DNA from: Hamiltosporidium magnivora
Taxonomy: Eukaryota > Microsporidia > Dubosqiidae
DNA: 12,140 nucleotides
Reading direction: 5' to 3'
NCBI GenBank assembly: GCA_004325065.1
Contig: PITI01000456.1
Location: forward strand, 1-12,140
Within the stretch, counting starts at the first letter, position 1, and every line of letters begins with the position of its first letter. Shown one piece after another: positions 1 to 8,778 of this stretch. Below the pieces are notes generated by a model. That model worked only from the letters and a program-made list of their open reading frames with translations. It made no database searches and was not told the origin of the DNA. Made by a program: the position numbers and the translations under genes.

Positions 1-1020
1 ATCGTAAAACTATTTTAACCCAGAATTTTATCTAATAAAAAACATTTATATTATTCAGTAATGTAATGTCCCGACGACGATTCACCTCGAAATGTTTAAT
101 TGGTTAAAAAACTATATACACCAATAAAAGTGCTTCAATTAAGATATTTCTCTTTCTATTTGTTCATAAATCTTATGCAACCAATAATAGTGAGTAGAAG
201 TGAACATAAAACAATTTAAAAGATTATATTTCTTCAAAAAAATATTAGCAATAAAATTGTAAAAATTCTTTCTAGATTGTATTAATATGGAAGGCAAAAC
301 AAATAAATATATTTTTTGCATTTTTCTATAGTATTCGGTTAAAAAAAAATTAAATCACTTTGTTAAGATATATTTTCTAAGAATTTACACTTGCATAAAA
401 AATTTTATGATAGAACTAATGTTTTTTTGCCGTTCTTCCCTGCAATTTATTTATATTCTATAATAATTGCATAAACAAATATTGCTTGAATCGCTTCATG
501 GAACTTTATACTTGATTAATCAACTGATTTTTAATAAAAATGACTAAGAATTTATACAATAAATAAATTAAATAATACAGCATATAGTTAAATGAACAGT
601 GTTTTTAGACACGAAAGTTCTTTGAGAAAAAGAACAGAATCGAAGAAAAATAGGTTAAAAGTGAACTTAAATATAAAATAAATGCCGAGCTATAGCTCTG
701 AAAAATGAAAGTAAATAAAACAGAAAGAGGATAATACTCTAATTCAAAAATATCCTAAATTTTATTGAGAAATTGCTTAAAGGCGACAAATAATCCAAAA
801 ATGAAAGACTCAAAAATATACGAAGAACAGACTAGGTGGAAGTATAAAATTTTTATTGAAAATTTTAAGAAACTATGGCTCAGATAGTAAAGTTTAAGAT
901 TATTTCTGGGATTTTTTTTCTTAGGAATGTAAAAGAAAATTCGTTTCTACGAGCTTAACGTCTAGTTGATAAGATTACGTTATATAAATGACACATGTTT
1001 AAATTTATATATAAATAACT
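1..1020. other. AT-rich intergenic DNA downstream of the LRR gene
   Basis: Every frame is broken by frequent stops. The longest minus-strand frame here (60 codons, 139-321) is made almost entirely of AT-rich codons, has no C- or G-run signal ahead of it, and is best read as chance. One perfect 12-bp palindrome, GAGCTATAGCTC, lies at 687-698. The 3' flank of the LRR gene has no exact AATAAA in the first 60 nt after its stop; only ATATAAAT-like strings occur. Nothing else is supported. Confidence 0.6.
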
Positions 1021-3651
1021 TTAATCAATTGTAACTTCAACTCCTTTGACATTTAATAATTCCAAAACCGCTTTATCTTCTGCAGACAGATTCGTATTCG
1101 TAAGAATTACTTTCTCTAAAAAAATCGGATATGAACTTAAGTAACTTGTTAATACTCCCATAAAAATTTCGCATTCTTGTAATTCTAGATTTCGTAGTGA
1201 AGGTAATTTCATAATAAAATTATAAATATCAGAATTGATATTTGTAGAAATTAAAATCATTGTTTCGACCTTTGGGCATTTTATTGCACCATATGTTAGA
1301 AGAGCTCTAGAAAATACTTTATCGTCAAACGAAATAATAATGTACTTAAGATTAACGAATAATTCTATTTGGTAGATATCTGATTCAGATAAATTGTTTC
1401 CTGCTAGGTTGATTTTTTTAAGCGAAATTGTTAGATTGGTAGCACATAAGCATTCGAAGAATTTCGTTTTAAGACTTGATTCCTCACTAGACGCCGTTTT
1501 ATTCGATAAAACAGCTGGAGAGTTTGAATCTCTATTTTCTGAAGATTCTGAGGTAATTGAATTATATTCAAACTTCTGATTTTCATAAGAATATTCTAAA
1601 AAACCTTCTGAGAAATTGGAAAGGTTCAAATATTTAAGTTTATAGAAGTTATTTAAGCAAACAAACAAATCAGCAGAGAGTAAACCTCCCGATAAGCTTA
1701 TATATGTTGTACTTGAATATAATGATTCTTGATTCAAAATTTTTTTAGAATGAATCGGGTCAAGAAAATGCTCTAAAAAAAGCCTTTTACATTTTATATT
1801 TGTTGAAAAGAAATTTGATAGAGTGTCATTCAATTTACATTTTGAAAGATCTAAAGAATGATAAGATTTTTGCCAACCCAGACAATCTTTGAATCTTATT
1901 AATCGAGAAACGTTCATTCCTCGCAGACTTAATACATTCAATTTATGATTTTTAATCAAACAATTCAAGATTTTATAATTGAAATTCGAATAATCAATCC
2001 TTGATTCTTTTAGATTTGGCAATGGATTCATGAATAATCCATTGGAACTATCCGAATAGATACACCTGGAAAGATCTAAAACCTCCAAGTTTTTTAACTT
2101 ATTTAGATTGTTAAAGAAACCATTCCGTAATGTAAATCCAATGATTCGTAAAGTTTTCAAATTGAGAAAAAAAGCTGATAAAGTGCATAGGTATTTCGTA
2201 TGGTTTTTAAATTGACATTTTACAAGAATCAAACTTTGTAAATTATTCAAAGAGAACAAAAAACCGGCATCACTGGTCGACAAGCAAATTCTTTCAAACT
2301 CAATAGATTCTATTTTTTGACTCTGTAAAGGTTCTATGCAGTTAAAAACGCTTGAAAAACATGTTTCGATTTTACTGATTTCCGCATTTTTTTCATATAA
2401 ACCATCTGCAGTATTTGAATCTTTACATTCCGTAAAATAATTATCATCATATGATATTTTTAATTCATTTATTTCGAATGAAAAAATCAATTTGCACAAA
2501 AATTTTGTCTTTTCTTTACATGTATCTTCATTTATAATATCGAGGGTTTTTGTGGTAGTTCTAAGACACATTTTTTCTGTTAAGTTGTTTTCGAATCTAT
2601 TCCTTGCATCATTTTGTTTTTTATCAATTAATAGCAGTTCCTTAGTACTTGGATTAAAGAAAACAAAAACAGAACTATAAAGCGATGGCAAGAAAGGTAA
2701 AAACAAATTCCTATATTCTGATAATTGAATAGTACCCGAATATAATTTATAAAAACCTGATTCGCTTTCCATATAACATATTAAAAATGGAATTAAATTT
2801 TCATATAATTTATAAAGAGCATTTGATGTAGAATAGCAAGAAAGATCATATATAAACCAAATATAATCTAAAAATTGTTCGTTTTTCATATTGAAAAAAT
2901 TTGTAGTCCAACCATAACATAAAACCTGTAAACATTCTCTACACATACAGCAATCAATATTACTTTTTGTTATATTTTTAATGTTAAGATTTATTTCAGT
3001 TAGACCGGACTGACTCACTTTATCAAAATACTTGGATCGAATAATACATTTTTCTGAATAATCAAATACTATGAAATCATGTTTTATTTGCGATGATTTA
3101 CTTTCACTTTTAGAATCATCTAAATTACAATCTAGTTTAAAATCATTTGATTCTTTATAATTCTGTAACGTATCGTGCGAAATGTGACTATCAAAATGTA
3201 CTGTGCTTGAAATTTCATCCAAAGAATTTTCACTGGTGTTTTTTAATAATTTTGGATCTGTGTACAATCTTGGATATCTTTTCCCCATATTTCGATCTTC
3301 ATTTTGTTCATTTTCGAAAATTTGAACATTATTAAGATCTAATGCATAATGAGTCGATTGAAAAATTAATTTTTGATCATTATTACCAGAATTTTCTTTT
3401 ATATTTGACTCTAAAGGATATGAATCAGATGAATTTGGCATAAAGCCATTTAAGCAATCCTCACTATAAAAACTAATACGGATACGCACACAATGAATTA
3501 CTCTGAAAACCCAAAAAATATAAAAACCGAGTAGTAAGTATTTCAAATAATTAGTTAAAATAATCAATGTCTTCTTTATTCTGTGTATTTTTTTTGTTCT
3601 GTTTTCAAAACATAAATTCTTAGATGAAAAAAACAATTTCATATAGCCCAT
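1021..3651 (-). CDS. Leucine-rich-repeat protein with N-terminal membrane anchor (hypothetical, microsporidian)
   Basis: Single uninterrupted 876-codon frame, far longer than chance allows in DNA this AT-rich. Seen in the protein: a basic N-terminus (R18, K20, K21, R24, K26, K27), then a hydrophobic segment at about residues 33-55 that could be a signal anchor; a Ser/Asn/Asp/Glu-rich low-complexity stretch at about 62-185; a cysteine cluster CCMCREC at 234-240 with another Cys at 245; an aromatic-rich globular region at about 246-345; and LRR-like units from about 448 to 680 and 744 to 876 (for example LEVLDLSRC, LNVLSLRGMN, LKYLNLSNF, LKKINLAGNNL, LRNLELQEC). An acidic, Ser-rich insert at about 683-735 splits the LRR array. 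LRRs are known protein-interaction scaffolds. The charge pattern suggests N-terminus in the cytosol and LRRs in the lumen or outside, which is inference. The first ATG is favoured because a GGCCC motif lies 12 nt upstream; Met4 is an alternative. No specific family or partner is recognised. Confidence 0.9.
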   Translation of the reverse strand: MGYMKLFFSSKNLCFENRTKKIHRIKKTLIILTNYLKYLLLGFYIFWVFRVIHCVRIRISFYSEDCLNGFMPNSSDSYPLESNIKENSGNNDQKLIFQSTHYALDLNNVQIFENEQNEDRNMGKRYPRLYTDPKLLKNTSENSLDEISSTVHFDSHISHDTLQNYKESNDFKLDCNLDDSKSESKSSQIKHDFIVFDYSEKCIIRSKYFDKVSQSGLTEINLNIKNITKSNIDCCMCRECLQVLCYGWTTNFFNMKNEQFLDYIWFIYDLSCYSTSNALYKLYENLIPFLICYMESESGFYKLYSGTIQLSEYRNLFLPFLPSLYSSVFVFFNPSTKELLLIDKKQNDARNRFENNLTEKMCLRTTTKTLDIINEDTCKEKTKFLCKLIFSFEINELKISYDDNYFTECKDSNTADGLYEKNAEISKIETCFSSVFNCIEPLQSQKIESIEFERICLSTSDAGFLFSLNNLQSLILVKCQFKNHTKYLCTLSAFFLNLKTLRIIGFTLRNGFFNNLNKLKNLEVLDLSRCIYSDSSNGLFMNPLPNLKESRIDYSNFNYKILNCLIKNHKLNVLSLRGMNVSRLIRFKDCLGWQKSYHSLDLSKCKLNDTLSNFFSTNIKCKRLFLEHFLDPIHSKKILNQESLYSSTTYISLSGGLLSADLFVCLNNFYKLKYLNLSNFSEGFLEYSYENQKFEYNSITSESSENRDSNSPAVLSNKTASSEESSLKTKFFECLCATNLTISLKKINLAGNNLSESDIYQIELFVNLKYIIISFDDKVFSRALLTYGAIKCPKVETMILISTNINSDIYNFIMKLPSLRNLELQECEIFMGVLTSYLSSYPIFLEKVILTNTNLSAEDKAVLELLNVKGVEVTID

Positions 3652-3663
3652 GGTTTATATTTT

Positions 3664-3668
3664 GGGCC
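3664..3668 (-). promoter_or_regulatory. Microsporidian C-run start-proximal signal (GGCCC)
   Basis: On the minus strand GGCCC stands 12 nt before the ATG of the LRR gene, in an otherwise A/T-only context (AAATATGAAGGCCCAAAAT). Microsporidian genes are known to carry short CCC- or GGG-type motifs just upstream of the start codon, and leaders are short. The motif supports both the start choice and the microsporidian origin. Its role as a transcription signal for this gene is inferred. Confidence 0.55.
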
Positions 3669-4650
3669 TTCATATTTATTGATTGTACATTTAATTGCTT
3701 TCTCAAATTTAATTAAAAAATGGTTTTGAATTTTTAATTAATAACTAATCCATATGTAATTAAATTCTATTAAATTAATTATTCGAACAAAAAAATAGAA
3801 AGAAATCAAAAAAAGATGATTTTAGTAAAAATTCAAATAATTCTTTTTAATGAAATACTTGAATTTGAAGAGTATTTTTTTAAAAATTTTAAGAAATTTC
3901 GAATATTATAATAGATTATATTTCGATCCAGAAAATAGATTTGATCTTTGTTCCGAACCAGATTTCCTCGATTCTGTTTTAATTTGTTTGCTTTCTATAT
4001 AAAAAAAACGAAATATGCTAATTAAAAGCAAATTATTGAAATAAAAAGAAAAACACCGCAATTATTTTTATATGGATAAATGAAAGCAGTAGTTCTAAAA
4101 TGAGCAATGAGTGATGATTTCTCATATTGAACATTTTAACCATCGGACCTTAAATTTTTAATTCGCCTTCGGTTGCTTTTTACATTATAATGTTTTAAAA
4201 TTCCATTTAATATTTTACAATTTCGCAAATTTGCTTTAATAATCATTTGCAATAATTAATCTTGATGTTATAGTAAATTTACGAATTCTAGACTAATAAA
4301 ATATTTTCGAATATCTAATTCTTTAGAAAACAAGTCCCTAGTATGTGACTCTAAATTTATTAAATGCAGCAGATATTTATAAATGAAAAATTATTACTGC
4401 TTTGGTAAATATTTTAACAAAAAAAGACTTACGAGGAGGATCAAAGCTACCAACATTTTAAAAATTATTTTCATAGATATCAGATAATAAAAACTCACAA
4501 ATTTGTAACAAGAAGAGGTTCCGAATTTGTATCTATAAAAGATACAATATAGTATAAGCATAGAAAAAAGCCGAAAACATGTACTTTTATATTGCTCAAA
4601 TATGTATTTTTATTCATTTGTATTGATTTGATATGTCTCTGCATACAAAA
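3669..4650. other. AT-rich intergenic DNA upstream of the LRR gene
   Basis: This stretch is dominated by A/T homopolymer runs, with no frame long enough or compositionally distinct enough to be a gene. It separates the LRR promoter from the G+C-richer retrotransposon island that begins at roughly 4625-4850. No repeat, tRNA or structured element was seen. Confidence 0.6.
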
Positions 4651-5450
4651 TCAGATCTTTAGAATAGTGGCACGAGTTATTTTATTTTATACACCAATGC
4701 TGTTTTAGGCTTTCATAAATAGCTTTTGCTTACATGCCGTTTCTTTTCGATGCATAAATTCAAAAGTTCATGATCTAAATAATGTATTAAACCCATTTTA
4801 TGCACGAATTTGGGTTAAATTGTTCTTAATATGCATTTCTGGGGTGTGATTACAACTCAAAACCCGACTTTGGCTATCTTAAAGTTAGAAACTACAAACA
4901 TAGTCTTAAGTTTCCGAACTCATATTTCACTTCAAAGATATATACGGGTAAGTTACAACGGTTTGATTTAGACATCGCGATGACAGAATAACATGTATCA
5001 CCTGCAACTTAACATACCTGTCTCCTTTGTTAGTGTTTTTTGTATCTATCATGCTTTTATGTTTTTAATCCGAGTGAATAAGGTTGGTTTCTTATACCTT
5101 TAGTGGCCATTACTCAACTCCTACAGTGGTTTCTAATATAGTGCATGAAAAAATTCTTTGTTTTGTTACTACCTTCTTTAAATATAAATTTGAATAAACC
5201 AACAGAAACTATTATGTAGGGTATTTTATCAGAATCGTTTATGATTTTTGCATCAATTTGAAAGAAATTATCCTACGGCTAGTTACGCGATTAGTTATTC
5301 ATTCTCCACTTCCTATCTCACTAAAAAAGAAATTAAGTAATTTTTATATTTAATTCTGGATTGAAAAAATATTTTCTATTTTAAATAGATCCTTAAGCCC
5401 TTTGACCTACTTCATTCTGTTTTCTAATCTGACGTAACTCCAAAGTATAT
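4651..5450. other. Possible 3' untranslated part of the retrotransposon
   Basis: This stretch is less AT-rich than the flank to its left and lies directly downstream (minus strand) of the LINE ORF stop at 5451. It has no long frame. A 41-codon minus-strand ORF at 4927-5052 (MIDTKNTNKGDRYVKLQVIH...) has a plausible composition but no recognisable motif. I see no poly(T) tract on the plus strand that would mark the element's A-tail, so the left end of the element is undefined. Confidence 0.35.
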
Positions 5451-6267
5451 TTAGCATTCTCGGCGATGAAGGCACCCCTCCAGAATAAGCGCAAAAATAT
5501 TTTTTCTATTTACTTGTTTGTGACCAATTTTTTTGCTCTTCAGTTGTTCATGAAAATCTTTTTTTCCTGGCCACACACCTCTTTCAAGAATACCTGGAAC
5601 TTTCTTTATCATTTGAGGCGAGACTCAAGCTTCTTCGTCGATCAACTTTGTTTCGACTTTATTCTTGTGTATTGTAAAAGAAAGTATTCAGTTACATTCA
5701 GAGTATTTTCAGTCATTGCGTATACTTCTTTGGTAATTTGTTATAATACCGTTCCAATTAATCCCATAAGGAACTATCTCCACAGTACATTTATAAATTA
5801 TACCTAATAAATTTTCTAATACCTCATACTGTTTTGGCTTATCTGTTTCACTTATTTAAAGAGAATATTGGGAATAAATTCCCACTTCAATAAGAGTTAT
5901 TTTTTACTCTGCATCTTGTTATAAATAAATATATCTAGTCTATTATTTCAATTTTGACATCACTTTTTTGTTATACTGTCAAATATAGTATCTGTTTACT
6001 TGTTATCAAGAATTTTTTGAATTGAGTGACACCAAATTCGTTTTGAAAGCTTAAAATTATATCACTTCGATAAGAGTAAATGTATGCATCATACAAATTA
6101 TTGTATCTTTTAGTATAGTCATGACACGGCATTGTTATACATCTCGTTGCTAAATGCTCTACTGATTCCCTGGGTGTGTTGCAGTGTTGACACACATCTT
6201 CCACCCCAGAATACGTTTCTATCTTAGATTGGCAGAATACTACTATATCAAGTGGTCCTGAACCACA
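5451..6267 (-). pseudogene. LINE ORF C-terminus: zinc knuckle plus restriction-like endonuclease remnant
   Basis: A 98-codon open frame (6267 to 5974) contains VCQHCNTPRESVEHLATRC, then CHDYTKRYNN, the C-x2-C...H-x4-C knuckle and following Tyr/Arg/Asn motif typical of the C-terminus of R2/R4-type LINE proteins. After a stop at 5971-5973 the similarity continues in frame (QKSDVKIEIID). After a frameshift near 5897 it resumes as LIEVGIYSQ, ETDKPKQYEVLENLLGIIYK and CTVEIVPYGINWNGIITNY, which I read as the restriction-like endonuclease core (acidic Glu in the IEVG strand, Lys in the DKPKQYE helix). The same frame runs on, with stops at four places, to a TAA at 5451-5453; its last 53 codons (5612 to 5451) are open from an ATG. 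The protein would have nicked the target DNA and helped bind RNA. Stops and the frameshift make it inactive. A GTG at 6202-6204 is not a credible start. Confidence 0.75.
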
Positions 6268-6337
6268 TTAATTTCACCATCTCGAGGTTAATTTAAACTT
6301 ACCATATCGAGGAGCCATTTACACTTGCCATCTCGTT
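6265..6337. repeat. Three imperfect 25-bp tandem units
   Basis: Units end at 6287, 6312 and 6337 and share a core of the form ACCATCTCGAGG (plus strand). Units 2 and 3 agree at about 15 of 20 core positions, and units 1 and 2 at about 14 of 18. They sit just upstream, on the minus strand, of the open zinc-knuckle frame. They may be a small local duplication inside the decaying element. Divergence between units suggests it is old. Confidence 0.45.
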
Positions 6338-6534
6338 ACTTCTAGATTTAAAACATTGAATGCAGTTCTCAGTCTTCTATTTTGTTGTAAAGTTGGCAAG
6401 TTGCGTTTATCCAATTTTTATTTGAGGCTTTATTTTCTGACTGTTAATTTATTTTAAAAAGTTGGTCTTTTTGTGCGTGAATTTTTAGGTTGTTCTCAAA
6501 CGTTAAGACAGTTGCTTTTCTGGCAGATGTATCA

Positions 6535-6723
6535 TTAATTTTTCCAAAAAATCCAAGAGTTAAAAAACATATATATATTCGCTTTATCACTCAACATTAT
6601 ATAAATCACCTCGGGTTCTTTATCTAGAAGATATAGAGCCTCTTTACACCCTGGCCTGAATTCGATCTTATTCTTTACCATCACCACACATACTGCATCA
6701 TTTAACTTAGAGAAGTCGGCCAG
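6535..6723 (-). pseudogene. Open coding-like fragment inside the retrotransposon tract, unassigned
   Basis: Sixty-two codons are open between stops, with a non-AT-biased composition (ADFSKLNDAVCVVMV, then FRPGCKEALYLLDKEPEVIY). It has no start codon near its beginning, and its frame changes on both sides. It lies between the RT-like fragments and the zinc-knuckle region, where a LINE protein has a variable linker. The alternating hydrophobic strand and helix pattern is loosely like an L7Ae/eS12-type fold, but I could not match conserved residues and do not claim it. Most likely it is part of the dead element's ORF. Confidence 0.3.
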
Positions 6724-6897
6724 TTATAGTCGAAGTACACCTATATGATATTTATTTAAAGATGTTACATGTTAATTGATGGTTGTAAATATTTTTTTTT
6801 GCATTTAATCTAGTTCGAACCAGTCACCTTCCCTATTCTATTGGTTTAATCTTTACCGATACAACGGACTTACGCGTTACAAAACCTCTGCCAACTT

Positions 6898-7092
6898 TTA
6901 TTCTACCAAGGCATTTGTAAACACAGGTTCCTCGCAGAAAGTAGCAATTTCTTCACAGATCGGATTATTTGTAGCCGACTTATACTTGTTAGTCTTCAAT
7001 TCTATGTTGTTCATAAACCTTTTCAGCTACTCGTTAATCTGTTCTAATGGTTCTTCATCTTTTGGAAGGCGCTTGATATAATCCTTTAACAT
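6898..7092 (-). pseudogene. Charged coding-like fragment with one in-frame stop, unassigned
   Basis: From an ATG at 7090-7092 the frame reads MLKDYIKRLPKDEEPLEQIN, meets a TAG, then continues through LKRFMNNIELKTNKYKSATN and NPICEEIATFCEEPVFTNAL to a TAA at 6898-6900. The Lys/Glu-rich, mixed composition resembles a real soluble protein segment rather than AT-rich chance coding. A further coding-like stretch follows in another frame (VGRGFVTRKSVVSVKIKPIE). No family recognised. By position and strand it belongs to the decayed retroelement. Confidence 0.3.
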
Positions 7093-7286
7093 ACAATGAT
7101 TGATAAGTAAGAAACTACATCATTTTATATTGTCACTTTTTTGTATTTTTTTATTGAGTCTGCGGCTCAAGTGACCCAAACATGAAACAAAAACAAAAAT
7201 CATACACTATATCTCAATAGAATCTCTTTAGCCTTATTCTTGTTCGGATTTTAACCCTAATAAAGCAGAAATTTCGCATTTTGATA

Positions 7287-7487
7287 TTATTGCTTTAAAT
7301 TGATCGCGCTTTTTTCAAAAAAAAAATTACGATTTTCGATGTATTGGGGAAAGTATGTGGGATCTATGCAACCATAATCTATTTTAGCAAATTCACGTTG
7401 CCTTAGATTGTTCTGATACTCTCTATTAATAGCATTAGTAGAGCTTGCTTTATTTCTTTCTGCACGCCTCTCTCCCGACCGATTATC
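7287..7487 (-). pseudogene. Open coding-like fragment (66 codons), unassigned
   Basis: An open frame without an initiating ATG reads RSGERRAERNKASSTNAINR, then EYQNNLRQREFAKIDYGCID and PTYFPQYIENRNF. It is rich in Arg, Asn, Glu and Gln, quite unlike the Phe/Ile/Leu/Lys-dominated chance frames elsewhere in the window. It ends at a TAA (7287-7289). Basic, Asn-rich stretches occur in nucleic-acid-binding parts of retroelement proteins, but no diagnostic motif is present. It shares a 14-bp sequence (7295-7308) with 9391-9404 that reads as AINL in both places. Confidence 0.3.
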
Positions 7488-7964
7488 TTAAAGCAAACCT
7501 CTTCTTTCTACCTCAAGCCGTAAAACTTTCGTAACACATTTTGTTGTAAGCCTGTATAGGTTTTACATACAGATAATTGGCTTGAAACCAGAACAAATAT
7601 ATAAGGAGACTTAAGGTATTATGTAAGCTATCATGTAATAATACCAGCTGTTTTGAGCTTTCCCCCAAACTCTTGACTTTCACAATATAATAGGGATATT
7701 TCTGAAGACTCGGAAGTTTTTTGATGAGTTAATTCGTAATACAATCATTTAAAGCTGCTTTCCGGGTCGGCATCAAAATGATGATATCTACTGACACTTT
7801 AGGCGAAGAAAACGTGATCAGATGAGTTTTCCAGATGAAAATATCAAATAGTCTTCATTTTTAGCTTTTCTATATTTTTGCACCACGATGTAGACTAAAA
7901 TCCTGGCCAATTCGTGTTTTTTCACCACAAACTCTGATTTAACGCGTTTGACAACCCAAATAGA

Positions 7965-8165
7965 TCAACTTCGGAATAACACAAACAAGATTCTTTTTAA
8001 GAAAATGTTTTCTACTTTCAGATCGTAATTTTTTCTGTAGACATTAAAATCGTCATTCTTCTTTATTAAAACCTCGGAAAGATCAGTTACGGTACCCAGA
8101 TATGGATATAACCATCGCAAGATTTGTTTGAAACTTTTCGCTTCTTGATCGGAGAGCTTTTTCAC
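7965..8165 (-). pseudogene. Reverse-transcriptase-like fragment
   Basis: A 66-codon open frame reads LSDQEAKSFKQILRWLYPYL, then GTVTDLSEVLIKKNDDFNVY and RKNYDLKVENIF. Two readings are possible. In the LINE reading, NDDFNVYRKNYDL corresponds to the catalytic [YF]xDD box followed by x-x-[LV]-Y-x-K-N, with the aromatic residue and Met/Val/Ala replaced by Lys and Asn. In a Ty3/gypsy reading, QILRWLYPYL with LSEVLIKKNDDF resembles the RT-RNase H connection, and KSEFVVKKHELARILVY after the stop resembles an RNase H helix. The LINE reading fits the neighbouring zinc-knuckle remnant better. It is non-functional in either case. Confidence 0.35.
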
Positions 8166-8667
8166 TTCAAGTTTTCACGAGAAGATCTTTGGCAAGACAT
8201 AGCATAGAAACTTTACATTCTCTATTTTGTTAAAGGCTGTTTTTTGTTTACTTTGCTGCCAACTTGCTGTAAAATTCCCGGGATGCCTGGTGATTCAAGC
8301 TGCTGTAGTAAAGGTCTTAGGTACATGAGATTCAGCACATTTGCCGTGGTTGATTAATGGATCCCAAAGTTTACATTCAACTAATTCATTGGAAGTTTTC
8401 TAGTTTTGACCACGACATCTCCGATTTACTTCGCTATATGTTTCTTGATTTTATACAAAAACTTCTCACTCGGGTTAATAAAGAGTTCACTGTTCTGTTG
8501 GAAAAAAAAGCTCCCGAGACAATGAGCAATTCTACATCGCTCTTCGTTCTTTTCTTGCCTTATTCCATTTCCTGCCTCATTTGGTGTTAATTTTTAAAAC
8601 ACATCTAATATCAATAATACGACCAAATTTCACATTATACTACTAAGAATTGCAGATCAGCCAGTTA

Positions 8668-8778
8668 GGTCATTCTTTCAAATTTATTTTGCGCTGCTAG
8701 AATAGCAGATTCAGGCAATTTCTTCTCTACGACTGTGACGGTGACAGAGTCAAGTATTGAATGCAAACCAATGGTCGG
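8668..8778 (-). pseudogene. Reverse-transcriptase N-terminal fragment (RPI-CL...ILAAQN region)
   Basis: A 37-codon open stretch reads IGLHSILDSVTVTVVEKKLP, then ESAILAAQNKFERMT, ending in TAA. The overlapping frame just upstream reads ILEGNRP. Joined by a frameshift this resembles the LINE RT segment in which an RPI-x-CL motif leads into a helix, then an I-L-x-x-x-Q motif about 20 residues on. The match is by eye, short and frameshifted, so the call is tentative. It lies about 600 bp 5' of the DD-containing fragment, the order expected for one RT. Confidence 0.35.

Noticed and set aside
139..321. Minus-strand 60-codon ORF
   Set aside because: Its length is compatible with chance in AT-rich DNA, the residues are nearly all AT-codon ones, and there is no start signal.
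1394..3335. Three plus-strand ORFs of about 61-62 codons (1394-1579, 2492-2680, 3147-3335)
   Set aside because: All are antisense shadows of the LRR gene, with no independent support.
5466..5807. Plus-strand 113-codon ORF
   Set aside because: It lies antisense to the C-terminal LINE frame (5451-5897, minus), whose motifs are recognisable. Its Phe/Leu/Tyr/Ser-rich composition is what the antisense of such a frame gives.
5872..5885. 14-bp palindrome GGGAATAAATTCCC
   Set aside because: It falls inside the recognisable endonuclease remnant, where coding history explains the sequence; no separate function is supported.
6288..6312. Intron-like GGTAAGTTTAAATTAAC on the minus strand in a tandem-repeat unit
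   Set aside because: It resembles a microsporidian 5' splice site followed by a branch-like sequence, but there is no coherent exon on either side and the string is explained as part of a repeat unit in a dead element.
6805..6830. GGTTCGAAC string resembling a tRNA T-loop (minus strand)
   Set aside because: The flanking bases do not form a 5-bp T-stem and no anticodon, D or acceptor arm can be drawn. The same failure holds for GGGTTCGAAAT at 12094-12104.
8357..8590. Plus-strand 77-codon ORF
   Set aside because: It is antisense to a minus-strand open stretch in the retrotransposon tract, has no C-run signal before its ATG and no recognisable motif.
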